From positions 452,383,793 through 452,447,792 of the forward strand of contig NC_053037.3 in NCBI RefSeq assembly GCF_002575655.3: a stretch of 64,000 nucleotides of DNA, given 5' to 3'. The stretch comes from Aegilops tauschii subsp. strangulata. Its lineage: Eukaryota > Streptophyta > Magnoliopsida > Poales > Poaceae. Positions 12,035 to 21,707 of the stretch are shown here, piece after piece. Each line of letters opens with the position of its first letter. Position 1 is the stretch's first letter. Both the position numbers and the translations under genes were made by a program. Under the pieces are notes generated by a model that was not told the origin of the DNA, made no database searches, and worked only from the letters and a program-made list of their open reading frames with translations.

Positions 12035-14993
12035 CCAATCACGGCGAACCTCTCCGGGTGCTCCGGGTCTAGAGGTATCTTCTTCGTCTCTTTGGCAGGC
12101 TGGAAGGAGCCCTGCGCATCACAGTCCTTGGGGTTGGGGGACAAGGCCGGCTGCTTGCCGGCCATGGCCACAACCCGTTCCAGCATCTTCTTCTCTTCCG
12201 CCACCACGAGGGACTCGGCCAGCCGGCTGCTGGCCATGGCACACTCGATGGACTTCTTGTAGTCGCCGGCTACCGTGATGATCCCCTTCGATCTCGGCAT
12301 CTTCATCTTCAGATAGGCATAATGGGGCACAGCCATGAACTTGGCCAAAGCAGGTCAGCCAAGTAGCGCATGATAGGGGCTCTCCAGGTCCACCGCCTCG
12401 AACCATATTGCTTCCCGGCGGAAGTGATCTTTGTCTCCGAAGAGAACATCCATTTTGATCTTGCCGATTGGAGAGCAAGATAGGCCGGGTACGATACCAT
12501 GGAAGACAGTGCGGCTCGGCATGAGTTGCTTTGCTTTGATGTTCAGCTTGTCCATGGTGTCGCGGTACAGTATGTTGATACTGCTTCCGCCGTCTATCAG
12601 GACGCGGGAAAATCTGGCAGCTCGCCTCTCCGTCGCAAGGGTGACGTCCAAGACCATAGCATAGGAGCCAGGCGAAGGCATCACCTCTGGGTGGTCGGCC
12701 TGGCTCCAGCTGATGGGCTTTTCCGACCAATGCATGAACTCGGCGGTGCTAGAGGCGACTGCGTTTACTTCTTGGTGTTGCCGGCGTCGGCTGCGCTTGC
12801 CGTCGACTTGACTCGTGAAGACGACGTAGGCGTCGTGCGCTTCGGGGAACTCGTCTTGGATGGCGTCGACTGCCGGCCGGGCCGCCGGCTGCTGGGGAGC
12901 TGGAGGCGGCGGGCCGGGAGGCGGAGGCGGCACCATCCCTTCGCCCTTGGTGATGCGGGTGAGCCAGTGGCATTTCCGTGTTGTATGGTTGGACGGCTTC
13001 GCGCCGCTGTGGAACTTGCAGGGGGCATCGAGTGCTTGTTCGTAGGAGAAGGACGGCTGCCAGGGCGGCCGGCCTCCCTTCTTCTTGGGAGCGGGCCGCT
13101 CCTCGGGCTGCTCGTCTTCAACTGTGGCCACCTGCCGACTGGAGGAAGTCGGCATGGGGCCCTTGCGCTTGTGGTCGTTCTGGTAGGGGCGCCGGTTTGG
13201 GTCGCCAGCCGGCGTCTTGGGAGCCGGAGCGACTACCTTCCCCGAGGCGTCCACTCGGAGATCGGTCTTCATGGAGGAGTCGGCAGTGGCGTACTTGTCG
13301 GCGGTGATCAGCAACTCATCGAGGGTAGCCGGCTCGTCGCAGAGGAGTCGGTGCTTGAGGAGGGTGCCCTCTCGGCACCCGGCAGTGAAGTACTCGATGG
13401 CCTGGACCTCGTGCACTCCCTCGCAGGAGTTGCGGAGCTCGGCCCATCGCGTGAGGTAGTCGTGGGTCGACTCGTTGGGCCCTTGGACGCAGAGGGAGAG
13501 CTGGCGAGGCTTGGGAGGCCGCTTTTAGGTGCTAGTGAAGTTGCGGACGAAAACCTCGGTGAAGTCCAGCCAGCTGTTGATGCTGTATGGCTTGAGGCTG
13601 TTGAGCCACGTGCGCGCCGTCCCTTGCAGCATCAAGGGGACGTACTTCACGGCGACGCGCCGATTGCCGTTGGCGATGCTGACGGCCGTGGAGTAGTCGA
13701 TGAGCCAATCTTCCGGCTTCACCGAGCCGTTGTACTTGGGCGTGTCTCTGGGGAGCGAGAACCCTTTGGGGAAGGGCTCGTCGCGAATGCGGGGGCCAAA
13801 GCATGGCGGGCCGACATCGTCTTCTTCTTCTAACGCCAAGGACCGAGCAAGGCGGTCGATCCTGTGGCGGGCGTCACTCTCGCCGACTCCTTCTCGGCGG
13901 CCGAGTCGGTCGCCAAGAGTCGGATGTGTGATGGGCGGCGGAGTGAGGCGTCTTTCTCTTCGAGGCGGGGGAGGCGGCAGGTTTCCTTGGTGTTCGACCG
14001 CCCGAGGGCGGCCATCCGCGTCGCGCTCGATAGTGATGCGAGTCCGGCTGCGGCTGGCAGCCGGCTCCTTGTCTTTCTTCTGGCGCGTGTCGCTCGCAGT
14101 CGGCGAGCGGGACGTCGTGGTGTGCTCCCGGCGCGGGGGATGGCTATCAGCTCGGGCGCCGGCTTCGTGCCATTCTGCAGCCGCGTCGATCAGCTGCTGG
14201 ATCCGTCTTGTCATGTAGGGGAGCTCATCGGCTCCCAGCCCATTGAGCTCCTCTGCTGCCGCCTGAGCGGCTCACAGATTCTCGAGCGGGGTGGCGTAGA
14301 CGGGGCGATCTGCGCCCAGCATGCTGGCAACGGCTGCGCCGCGCTTCTGGACGAAGCCGGCTCGGCTCGGGCCGCTCGGCGGCGGCGTCCCGAAGGCGGC
14401 GCGGTCGACTTCGCGCTGGTGGGCCTCGGTGAGGCGTCTCATCGAGGCTATCTTCTTGCTCTCCGTGATGAGGGCAAGACGGCGTGCCTCCAGGGTCTCG
14501 GCGTCGGCGTCGGCCGGGAGGGGGATGGAGAGGTCGTGCATCGCTGCTTGCTGAGCGTCGCGGGCGCTCGCGCCCGAGTTGGAGACGTGGCTGATGACCA
14601 GCACTTCGGTGACAGCGCTGCTGCCGCTGTCAGCTCGAGGGAGTGGCTCGTCGAAGACCACCACGTCGGAGGGGTAGGCGTCGAGCGACGCGGTGTCGGA
14701 GTCGATGAGCATCGGGTCGGTGGAGCCGACAGACTCCATGTCCGCAGCAGGCTCGCTGGAGACGTGAAGTTGGTCGAGGAGGCTGACGAGGCGGCTCTCG
14801 GGGTAGTCGGTGCCTGCGTCGGACGCAGGCTCGTCGGAGATGCGAGTCTCGCCGAGCAGATCGGCGAGGCGGCTCGCTGCGCAGGCGTCGTCGACGCCTT
14901 GCAGCGCGTCGGAGCAAACGCCATCGGGCGCAGCAGGCTGGCTGCGCTCGCGGGAAAAGAAGAGGGTTCCCGTCCAGAACAGGTCTCCGGACG
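12035..14993 (-). pseudogene. gag-protease of Tat/Retand-type element, three nonsense codons
   Basis: One frame reads leftward from just after the PBS to about 12040, broken by TGA 14272-14274 (ENL-stop-AAQAAAEEL), TAA 13525-13527 (FTST-stop-KRPPKP) and TGA 12352-12354 (ALLG-stop-PALAKF). Gag runs from about 14.9 to 13.2 kb. It includes an acidic N-terminal part (14.9-14.3 kb), a basic Arg-rich stretch and a capsid-like part (KGFSLPRDTPKYNG, QGTARTWLNSLKPYSINSW). Protease is recognised by VLIDGGSSINILY (about 12565-12603), an Asp-Gly-Gly active site normal for this lineage. The frame then shifts near 12040 (after PERFAVIG), probably through a small deletion, before RT. At least two stops read as CGA to TGA. 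The true start codon is not obvious. Confidence 0.85.
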
Positions 14994-15005
14994 ACGGTGC
15001 ACCTG

Positions 15006-15023
15006 GCCCCACGGTGGGCGCCA
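15006..15023 (-). other. Primer-binding site of Tat/Retand-type element
   Basis: Read on minus, the sequence two bases after the 5' LTR is TGGCGCCCACCGTGGGGC. It is adjacent to ACA at the LTR end and complementary to a tRNA 3' end (TGG..GCC type). The position and TGG start fix the orientation of the element. Which tRNA was not checked. Confidence 0.8.
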
Positions 15024-15025
15024 AA

Positions 15026-16183
15026 TGTCGGGTGGTTGGTGCGACATATGCCAAGGGATGGCTTATCATTGTGGGAGCCAATAAAACGTCGCCGGTGCCT
15101 GGAAACGGGATGAGGCGAAGACATGCACGCTGGCGAATCTTACCCAGGTTCGGGGCTCTCCGAGGAGATAACACCCCTAGTCCTGCTCTGCGGGGTCTCT
15201 GCATGATCACTAGGTCGATAAAGGGTAGCTACAATCGCCCCTAGAGCTGTTGGGATCAAGGGAGAAGAAGAACAAGGCTAGCTCTTGCTTCTCTCTCTTT
15301 ATGGTGTGTGTGCGTGTGCTATGCTTGGAAGCCAAACATGCAGAGGTGCGAACCCTTTGCATGGGTGCTCCGGGGGGTTTATATAGGCCTACCCCCGGGG
15401 GTACAATGGTAATCCGACTGGGAACTGGCCCCAGCCGTCAGTGTCTACGCCTGCCGGCTCCTCCGCCGGCTGCTGGGTCCCGCCAGCTGGTGGGTCCCGC
15501 CGGCTGCCGGCTACTCGGTCGGCAGGCCGGCCCCACCACCTAGGGTCTTGTCGGCGGCTGCTTACTGTAGCCGCGCCTCTGACGATGAGGGCTTTGTCGA
15601 GGTAAGCGTGGCTACAGTGATCCGCATCGGGGGCTATCACTGTAGCCTCACCTCGTCTTGTCTCCTTAATGGGGCTCCTGCTTCGAGGAAGGGAGTCGCC
15701 GGCTTTTGGAGGCCGGCTATGCTCCTGGCCGACTAGGAAAAGCCGGGCCGCCTTCACGCCTCTCTCTGGCTGAAGGGGCCCGCAGTCCTTGGGCCGTACA
15801 GGAGGGGGTCGTGGATAACGTCGCGGCTGGCGTGGCTACAGTGCCGGGCCGCACGGGAGACATCCCCCCCCCCCGTACGGCCTCCTGTAGCCATGCCTGC
15901 CTCGGGCTTCGGGGGTCGTGGGCCGCACTGTGGCCATGCCCCGTCAGGTCGTCGTTATGTAGGAGCGGTTGTGGTCTTGGCCGGCTTCTAGGAGTCGGCG
16001 TCCTTCTTGGCCGGCTTCTTGGAGTCGGTGAGGCTGGGTCGCCTTCCGGGAGTCGGCTTTAGTGGTAGCCAGCCGGGGAAGGCGGCCCAAATGCTTGGAG
16101 TGCTTGAAGGCCCAAAGGCCTGATAAATTTTCTGAAGAGCCAGGGGTAGTCGGTTAGGCTACCCGTGGTCGTTTACCCCGACA
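15026..16183 (-). repeat. 5' LTR of Tat/Retand-type element
   Basis: The LTR is 1158 bp and drives gag-pol on the minus strand. It differs from the 3' LTR by a 17-bp duplication of a GGTCCCGCC block near 15485, a longer C-run at about 15863 and some 13 point changes, 12 of them transitions. Confidence 0.93.
15378..15385 (-). promoter_or_regulatory. TATA box of the 5' LTR
   Basis: On the minus strand the sequence reads GGCCTATATAAACCCC, a strong TATA box about 350 bases before the LTR/PBS junction. This leaves U3 of about 800 and R-U5 of about 320 bases. The same box is at about 2729 in the 3' LTR. Confidence 0.6.
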
Positions 16184-16188
16184 TTGGT

Positions 16189-17173
16189 AATTGGAAATAA
16201 ATTTCTTGACACAAATTAGGACTTCATTTGAAAATAGTTTTTCGATGAAGTGCTTAGGCTAAATAGCCTCAATATTAGGCATGATGATCTATGGAGATAG
16301 ATTTACCTAATGGGGCTAAGCAATGAATACATATTGACAAGATGCTAAAACTTTTTAGCATTTAAAACGCCAAGGAGTGATTCTTGCCAAAGTCACATGG
16401 AAAGAGTTTTTGCAAGACTCGGTGTCCCAAAACACTGATGAGTAAAATACATGATGCATATTCCACACACTTTTGTGTTTGGATTAATCATGGTATGTAA
16501 AACAACCAGATATGTCCGATACTCCCAAGGTGTTGCGAGGATGGATACCAAAGTGATCAAATTACTGATCATGGGACAACAGTGAAAGATGTCACAGAGT
16601 ACAAGAGTAAGTACTGATGACATGGTTTTCTCGCAAGCAGAGATCAAGAAGAGTTCATTGTAAAATGTTACATCGATACAGTCTTCATCTTTTCTCCATG
16701 CGATTTTCAATTTAAATTAAGGGTTTTGTGTAACACACAATGTGGTGGCACAGTTAGTTGGAATTTGTTCAAACTAGTTACTGTGGTGAATTCTATAACA
16801 AGGGCTAAGTATGTTGACGCTTTAGAAGCGACAAAGAAAATGTTGAATCATATAGTTCATTCATGAACTTAGTATAGTTCCAAGATGGCTTTTGACAATG
16901 GGACACTACTGCAGGTAGTTGCTCCATAACTCAGTCTGAGGAATCCAGGTTCGACATGTGATTCACATACATACAAAGCCAAGTCCACACAAAATATGAA
17001 TTTTGTGAAAACGTGAAAACGCGAGGACATGCAAAGATACACACGGAACTGAAGTCGTCAGATCCGTTGGACATCAGGCTATACCACAAGCGAAGCATAT
17101 TTACACCGGTGTGCCACAGGTGTGAAGTGCATTAGCATAAGCTAGATTATTGACTTTAGTGCAAGTGGGAGTC
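16189..17173 (+). pseudogene. Degenerate Ty1-copia 3' internal region (right piece) and PPT
   Basis: This continues the copia element broken at 2373. It should encode the end of reverse transcriptase and RNase H, but no frame longer than about 40 codons is recognisable. At the end, TGCAAGTGGGAGTC at 17160-17173 is the polypurine tract typical of BARE/WIS/Angela elements, immediately before the LTR. Orientation is plus. Confidence 0.7.
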
Positions 17174-18735
17174 TGTAGGAGATATGCCCTAGAGGCAATA
17201 ATAAATGATATTATTTATCTCCGAGTTCATAATTATGTTTATGTTCCATGCTATAACTGCAATGATTCTCGAGTCTGCAATATCCACGAGCTCGGAGGAA
17301 GACTCATATGCACGTGTGGAATAATAAACGGTAAGAAGTATTCCTAGTCTGGCCTCTAAGACTAGCTCAAGCGTTGCATGATGGTTCTGTTTTCCTGGTC
17401 ATGGGCATGTCTATGCCAGCAATTTTGAGGGCACAATGTTAAGAGAACATTTGTGTTGAATCGACCCGGATTGATGTTATGCTATGAGATTAATTCATCA
17501 CAAGTTAATGGTACATAACACAGAGATGGTTAACGTTTGCATGATTCCTTAGACCATGAGAGTATCGAGTTTCTTCATGCTTGCTTCATGAACTTTGGGG
17601 TTTGTTAAACGTCATCCGTAAATGGGTGGCTATTACGGCGGCTTACGGGTTCATGGAAAAGTGTGTCAAGTAACTTGATAGCTCAAGATTGGGATTTGCT
17701 CCTCCGACGATGGAGAGATATCTCTGGGCCCTCTCGGTGTTACGGTATCCATCATCGTCTGGTCAGACACTTTGTGATTTGATCACGGGGATGCCGGAAC
17801 ACGATAACGAGAAAAGAGAACAATACCGGTAACGAGGTAACTAGCATAGTGGACAAGTTGTTGATCCACGGGAATGCCAACATGTCTCACCTCGGGTATT
17901 TGCAACATATCGCGAAGCAACAGGAATAGCACACGGCAACTGGAGGTTCACTCGAATATTTATTCGTGTGGGTATAGGGGTCAATATGGGTGCCCACAGC
18001 TCCGATGTTGATCATTGATCGGAAAGGGTTCCAGTCATGTCTATACTTCACCGAACCTATAGGGTCACACGCTTAAGGGTCATCTATCTGCTGAATACTA
18101 GACAAGGAGTCTGAGAGAAAATCACCGAAAAAGTTTCGGACACCGGAAAAGTTTCGGACACCGGAAAAGGTTCCGCAGAAAGAGGTCATCGGATGAGTTT
18201 CGATGAAACTGAAAAGTTGTTTCAGGCGATACCATAAAGTCAAATTGGTTTCGGCACATGCCTGATAATTCTTGGAGGGTGCCAGAATCATTCTGGAAGC
18301 TTTCTGGAATTTTCCGGGATAATAACCGGATATGCTCCGGAGCTGCCGGAACCACTTCAGATGCTTTTCGCAGATGAAAATCACTAAACCAGAATTGTTT
18401 CGGAACGCGTTGAAAATAATTTTGGTGGGTACTGGAAATGTTCTAAGCCCACACAAATATTTTCAGTTCGAACAGACGCTGAAAATGTCGTCGTGAATAG
18501 TGAAAGTGCTTTTTGGGATATTTTATGGTGAGTCACCTTTTGGGATATTTCCAAAAGGCTTCTAGAAGGGCTTGGGGGCCAAGCATGCTCCTCATGGGGG
18601 TCCCCCAAGGGGGTTGGCCGGCCACATGTGTGGGGCTCCATGGAGCTCCACTTCCCTCCCCATTATGCCCTTCATGTGTGACATTTACATGGGCATTTTG
18701 GGTTTTTGTGAGCCATCCCTACCCCTTGGCTTTCC

Positions 18736-18744
18736 TATAAATAG
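18736..18744 (+). promoter_or_regulatory. TATA box of copia LTR
   Basis: CCTATAAATAGAGGAGG about 590 bases before the LTR end places the transcription start near 18765. The downstream part, including the tandem repeat, would be 5' leader. Confidence 0.6.
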
Positions 18745-18964
18745 AGGAGGAGTGGGCAGCCCAAACCTCATCCCTTCTCACATACAAGTGCCATGCAATG
18801 ATCTGGCTTCTCTCTCCCTCCCCGCGAAATAGTTTCGTAGAGCCGAAAGGCTGTCTGGGTTCCGGCAGGAACTAGTTCTGGACGGCGAAGCCCTGCCGGA
18901 TAGATGACACCGTATGTGTGCAACTCTGTAGAGAGATCGTAGTTTCGGTCTTATTTCGTGAGTG

Positions 18965-19075
18965 CCTCCCGAAGGGCTGTCCATGTGACCGTGCGAGTTT
19001 CGAAGGTCCTCCCGAAGGGCTGTCCGAGTGACCGTTCGAGTTTCGAAGGTCCTCCCGAAGGGCTGTCCGCGACAC
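18965..19075 (+). repeat. 43-bp tandem repeat in copia LTR leader
   Basis: CCTCCCGAAGGGCTGTCC starts at 18965, 19008 and 19051, giving a period of 43. The rest of the unit is a GTGACCGTKCGAG then TTTCGAAGGT pattern. There are about 2.5 copies with few differences. TTCGAA inside the unit is palindromic. Confidence 0.85.
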
Positions 19076-19325
19076 CGTCCGGGGGGGGCTGTTCGACCGC
19101 CTCCCTGAGGGTTGTCTGAGGAGCAGATGAGGGTATACATCCTCACGGTTGGGAGGTTGTAAATCCTAGCTGCGGGGATCTGCACCGCCGATCGTCATCG
19201 ACTCTACTTCCCGCTGCGCTACGAGTCGGTAACGAAAAAGATCAAACCATGTATGCAGTCTCCATAGTGGTCCTGGGCTGGTGCGTAGGTCGGAAATTTT
19301 TTGTTTTCTGCTGCGTTACCCTACA

Positions 19326-19590
19326 ATATTATGATTGTTTTGAGAAAGTGTTGTCATCCGAGATTTATTATTATTGCTCGCTAGTCGATTATGCCATTGA
19401 TATGAGTAAATATGAGAGCTAAATGTTATTGTGAATATGGTTAGTTCATATTCTTTGCTGAAAACTTGAATGCTGGCTTTACATATTTACAACAACAAGA
19501 TCAAACAGAGTTTGTAAAAGTTTTTCTTTATCACTTTCAGTTTGTCAACTGAATTGCTTGAGGACTAGCAAAGTTTAAGCTTGGGGGAGT
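19326..19590 (+). other. Residual 3' internal end of an Athila-type element, with PPT
   Basis: This non-coding AT-rich strip lies between the copia LTR and the next LTR. It ends in AAGCTTGGGGGAGT at 19577-19590, the same polypurine tract that element B1 shows in inverse orientation at 24403. The copia element therefore inserted into the internal region of this Athila-type element; its remainder is left of the window. Confidence 0.75.
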
Positions 19591-20976
19591 TGATACGTCT
19601 CCAACGTATCTACTTTTCCAAACACTTTTGCCCTTGTTTTGGACTCTAACTTGCATGATTTGAATGGAACTAAGCCGGACTGACGCTGTTTTCAGTAGAA
19701 TTGCCATGGTGTTATTTTTTTGCGGAAATAAAAGTTCTCAGAATGACCTGAAAATCCACGGAGACACGTTTTGGAAATAATAAAAAATATTGGCGCAAGA
19801 ATCAGCATCAGGGGGCCCACACCCTGTCCACGAGGGTGCAGGGCACGCCCCTGCCTCATGGGCCCCCTGAGACTCCACCGACCTCAACTCCAACTCCATA
19901 TATTCACATTCGGGGAGAAAAAATTCGGAGAGAAGGATTCATCGCGTTTTACGATACGGAGCCGCCGCCAAGCCATAATCTCTCATGAGAGGTCTGATCT
20001 GGAGTCCGTTCGGGGCTCCGGAGAGGGGAATCCATCGCCATCGTCATCATCAACCTTCCTCCATCACCAATTTCATGATGCTCACCGCCGTGCGTGAGTA
20101 ATCCCATCGTAGGCTTGCTGGACGGTGATGGGTTGGATGAGATTTATCATGTAATCGAGTTAGTTTTGTTAGGGTTTGATCCCTAGTATCCATTATGTTC
20201 TGAGATTGATGTTGCTATGACTTTGCTATGCTTAATGCTTGTCACTAGGGCCCGAGTGCCATGATTTCAGATCTGAACCTATTATGTTTTCATGAATATA
20301 TGTGAGTTCTTGATCCTATCTTGCAAGTCAATAGTCACCTACTATGTGTTATGATCCGGCAACCCCGAAGTGACAATAATCGGGACCACTCCCGGTGATG
20401 ACCATAGTTTGAGGAGTTCATGTATTCACTAAGTGTTAATGGTTTGGTCCGGTACTCTATTAAAAGGAGGCCTTAATATCCCTTAGTTTCCAATAGGACC
20501 CCGCTGCCACGGGAGGGTAGGACAAAAGATGTCATGCAAGTTCTTTTCCATAAGCACGTATGACTATATTCGGAATACATGCCTACATTACATTGATGAA
20601 CTGGAGCTAGTTCTGTGTCACCCTATGTTATAACTGTTGCATGAGGAATCGCATCCGACATAATTATCCATCATTGATCCATTGCCTACAAGCTTTTCAC
20701 ATATTGATCTTTGCTTAGTTACTTTTTCGTTGCCACTGCTACGATTGCTACAAACACTACTACTGTTACTTTTGCCACCGTTACCGTTACTTCCATATTA
20801 CTTTGTTACTAAATACATTGCTGTAGATATTAAGTCTTTCAGGTGTGGTTGAATTGACAACTCAACTGCTAATACTTGAGAATATTCTTTGGCTCCCCTT
20901 GTGTCGAATCAATAAATTTGGGTTGAATACTCTACCCTCGAAAACTGTTGCGATCCCCTATACTTGTGGGTTATCA
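19591..20976 (+). repeat. 3' LTR of Athila-type gypsy element (element A)
   Basis: The LTR is 1386 bp, starts TGATACGTCTCCAACGTATC and ends CTTGTGGGTTATCA. It resembles the Sabrina/WHAM/Fatima group of Triticeae Athila elements. It contains the GC hairpin block CCACGAGGGTGCAGGGCACG at about 19828 and a weak TATA-like CTATTAAAAGG near 20457. The next five bases, CAGCG, would be the right target duplication. Confidence 0.85.
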
Positions 20977-20978
20977 CA

Positions 20979-21365
20979 GCGGCGGCCTTAGCCCTAATGG
21001 AGGCCGCCCACAACCATGTCGAGGCCGTCGATGCCCAGCTCGTGGCGGTCACCGCACAAATCGAACGAAGCTTCTCCGACAACGGTCGGCAACCCACGGC
21101 CGAAGAGCTGGCAATCGCCGAGAGAGTTTGAGCAGCCGTTCTTTCCTGCGCGGCATACCTTGCCGCAACGGAGCCCGCCAGAGCCCAGATCGCGGCCGCC
21201 CACGCCCAACTTGTCGTGGCCTATGCCTAAGATATGGCAGACACGGATGGTGAGATGCCTGCCGAGTATGGTGCAATTGATGTCGTGGAGCCCCTTGCCT
21301 AGGAGACCGTTGGGCACGACCTGGACATGGAGGCGGCGGCGGAGATTGACGAGCACCAGCCGTAG
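20979..21365 (+). pseudogene. Alanine-rich host-like pseudogene fragment
   Basis: A clear coding frame starts directly after the Athila LTR (AAALALMEAAHNHVEAVDAQ) and runs to TAG at 21363. It is interrupted by TGA 21129-21131, TAA 21228-21230 and TAG 21300-21302, with no frameshift. The translation is Ala/Glu-rich and helical (AELAIAERV, AQIAAAHAQLVVAYA) and ends acidic (MEAAAEIDEHQP). All three stops are explained by C to T changes in CGA, CAA and CAG. The 5' end is lost behind the LTR. Its style resembles the exon at 43303 (AAHADEVAMAAIRADPQ), so it may be a diverged neighbour of that gene. I do not recognise the family. Confidence 0.5.
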
Positions 21366-21378
21366 TAGTACTCTTTGT

Positions 21379-21707
21379 TTTGTTTAATTAAGAGCACCAC
21401 TCTTTAATTTGTTAGAGTAATGTTTAGGTCAGCTAGCTCTGTTTAATTGCTGAACTTGCTCGATAAAGAAGTTAGTCTCCTTTGTGTACCCAAATTATGC
21501 AATGACGTGGATGACCATTGTAACCAGGGAAATTCGAACCAAAATATTTGACGTTCAAACTCAACACACACGGGTTATGCTATCTGAATCATTTGTGATG
21601 TTCACATATCGTACACAGTTCTGAATAAGGGATAGTGTCTGATAACACTTTGCGCGCCAGTTTTTTGGCTGAAGCGATTCCAAATTTTTGGCTTCCGCGG
21701 AAATATC
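21379..21707 (+). other. Host sequence upstream of the 43.3-kb locus, cut off by element B1
   Basis: This low-repeat sequence ends in ATATC at 21703-21707, which recurs at 43103-43107 as the target duplication. Joined to 43108 it is the upstream region of the exon at 43303. TTTGCGCGCC at about 21650 resembles an E2F-type site. No coding frame is evident. Confidence 0.5.

Larger units (their letters stand above)
2374..16183 (-). mobile_element. Complete Tat/Retand-type Ty3-gypsy retrotransposon, nested in copia
   Basis: The element has two LTRs (2374-3511 and 15026-16183), each starting TGTCGGG and ending CCCGACA. It is flanked by the 5-bp duplication TTGGT at 2369-2373 and 16184-16188. The sense strand is minus: PBS at 15006-15023, gag-protease at 14.9-12.0 kb, then reverse transcriptase, RNase H, a second archaeal-like RNase H and integrase down to 8621, and a polypurine tract at 3512. 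The second RNase H and the long plus-strand gene between integrase and the 3' LTR are hallmarks of the Tat lineage. By eye the LTRs differ by about 13 substitutions (12 transitions) and 3 indels, near 1.1 per cent. At an assumed 1.3e-8 substitutions per site per year that is roughly 0.4 million years. Gag-pol carries four nonsense codons and one frame change, so the copy is not autonomous. The exact family name was not determined. Confidence 0.93.
17174..19325 (+). repeat. 3' LTR of BARE/WIS/Angela-type copia element
   Basis: The LTR starts TGTAGGAGATATGCCCTAGA and ends GTTACCCTACA. At 2152 bp it is longer than the roughly 1.7-1.8 kb usual for BARE/WIS/Angela, partly through repeats such as the GGACACCGGAAAAG stretch at 18138-18170 and the 43-bp tandem repeat. 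A TATA box (TATAAATAG) lies at 18736-18744. The matching 5' LTR is outside the window, so target duplication and age cannot be read. Confidence 0.85.

Noticed and set aside
12499..13833. 444-codon plus-strand frame opposite gag-protease
   Set aside because: The minus-strand frame shows gag and aspartic protease motifs; the plus frame is an antisense shadow.
13864..15084. 406-codon plus-strand frame opposite gag
   Set aside because: It crosses the PBS into the LTR and has no recognisable domain; it is a shadow of the gag frame.
18965..19075. CRISPR-like short repeat
   Set aside because: The period is 43 with no distinct spacers and it sits in a plant LTR, so it is a simple tandem repeat.
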